Below are positions 5,574-5,662 of a stretch of DNA of 5,662 nucleotides, piece by piece. Made by a program: the position numbers and the translations under genes. Below the pieces are notes generated by a model that worked only from the letters and a program-made list of their open reading frames with translations, was not told the DNA's origin and made no database searches. Numbering within the stretch: the first letter of the stretch is position 1; every line of letters starts with the position of its first letter. Origin of the DNA: Vampirovibrionales bacterium (GTDB taxonomy: Bacteria > Cyanobacteriota > Vampirovibrionia > Vampirovibrionales > JAJTHC01); NCBI GenBank assembly GCA_021299615.1, contig JAJTHC010000104.1:1-5662 (forward strand), written 5' to 3'.

Positions 5574-5625
5574 GATTATTTTGTGAGGGCGTGTAGACAG
5601 ACCTACATAACAGAACAAAATAATC
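5574..5625. repeat. Inner perfect 11-bp inverted repeat
   Basis: GATTATTTTGT (5574-5584) and ACAAAATAATC (5615-5625) are exact reverse complements separated by 30 bases. Within that loop TGTAG (5592-5596) and CTACA (5603-5607) form a further 5-bp stem around ACAGAC. The inner repeat is placed nearly centrally within the outer repeat of the element at 5542-5657, with 19 bases on each side between the stems. Confidence 0.5.
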
Positions 5626-5662
5626 GTAGCGACAACGTATAGACACTGTACAGAAAATTATC

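Larger units (their letters stand above)
5542..5657. repeat. 116-bp element bounded by perfect 13-bp inverted repeats
   Basis: TTTTCTGTACAGT (5542-5554) is matched exactly by ACTGTACAGAAAA (5645-5657). Each arm contains the 8-bp palindrome CTGTACAG, so the two sites are also direct copies of each other. Inside lie a perfect 11-bp inverted repeat (5574-5625) and a 6-bp hairpin (5554-5573). The arrangement resembles either a small non-autonomous mobile element with terminal inverted repeats, a folded non-coding RNA with a multi-branch junction, or paired protein-binding sites. No target-site duplication is visible: the left flank ends TAGAG and the right flank begins TTATC, where the window stops five bases later. 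No transposase is present. Confidence 0.55.
5305..5662. other. Non-coding stretch upstream of minD
   Basis: These 358 AT-rich bases contain no convincing gene on either strand; only very short frames exist, such as GTG at 5583 to TAG at 5642. The part next to minD holds its ribosome binding site and likely promoter, the middle holds two palindromes (5385-5397 and 5422-5433), and the right third holds the nested inverted-repeat element at 5542-5657. Nothing was found in about 5440-5540 apart from a direct repeat TTTAGAG (5458-5464 and 5535-5541). No tRNA-like cloverleaf with a recognisable TTC arm was found. Confidence 0.6.

Noticed and set aside
5583..5644. Tiny GTG-initiated frame of about 19 codons inside the nested repeat element
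   Set aside because: It is very short, the candidate TAGGAG upstream is about 13 bases away, and the sequence is better explained by its inverted repeats.
5542..5657. tRNA gene or complete insertion sequence
   Set aside because: The stem lengths and spacing do not fit a tRNA cloverleaf, and there is no transposase frame or visible target-site duplication.

Overview
The window looks like bacterial chromosome of moderate to low GC with short intergenic gaps. The best clue to lineage is the MinE/MinD pair. MinE carries the 'RLRLVL-HDR' and 'ISKYIEID' style of cyanobacterial and plastid MinE rather than the proteobacterial one. That suggests the wider cyanobacterial phylum, possibly the non-photosynthetic Vampirovibrionia/Melainabacteria, but this is inference from motif resemblance, not a database result.

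Plus strand, 30-3938: four genes in one direction. The first encodes a 214-residue Pro/Tyr-rich protein of unknown function. Two tandem, clearly paralogous type IV pilin-like proteins (186 and 163 residues) follow. Both have a nine-residue prepilin leader ending in Ala, Glu+5 in the mature helix, and a C-terminal four-cysteine pattern with identical spacing, C-X3-C-X19-C-X8-C. A perfect 11-bp inverted repeat lies directly against the ribosome binding site of the first pilin gene. Ten bases of its left arm recur at nearly the same distance upstream of the second. Eight bases after the second pilin gene begins a full-length CPA2/Kef-type cation:proton antiporter with cytoplasmic RCK (TrkA-N and TrkA-C) domains, whose ribosome binding site overlaps the pilin stop codon.

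Minus strand, 5304-3944: minD then minE, convergent with the antiporter gene (5 bp between stop codons). MinD and MinE form the ATP-driven oscillator or gradient that positions the division septum. The inhibitor gene minC is not immediately upstream, where cyanobacteria and many other bacteria keep it. A small hairpin lies between minD and minE. A plausible promoter with a perfect TATAAT lies just upstream of minD.

Right end, 5305-5662: about 358 bp without a convincing gene. It holds the minD promoter, two small palindromes, and a striking nested inverted-repeat element at 5542-5657: a 13-bp perfect outer repeat enclosing an 11-bp perfect inner repeat and smaller hairpins. This could be a structured RNA, a small non-autonomous mobile element or a protein-binding array, and it is the least explained structure in the window.

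No tRNA, rRNA, CRISPR array, transposase or complete insertion sequence was seen.
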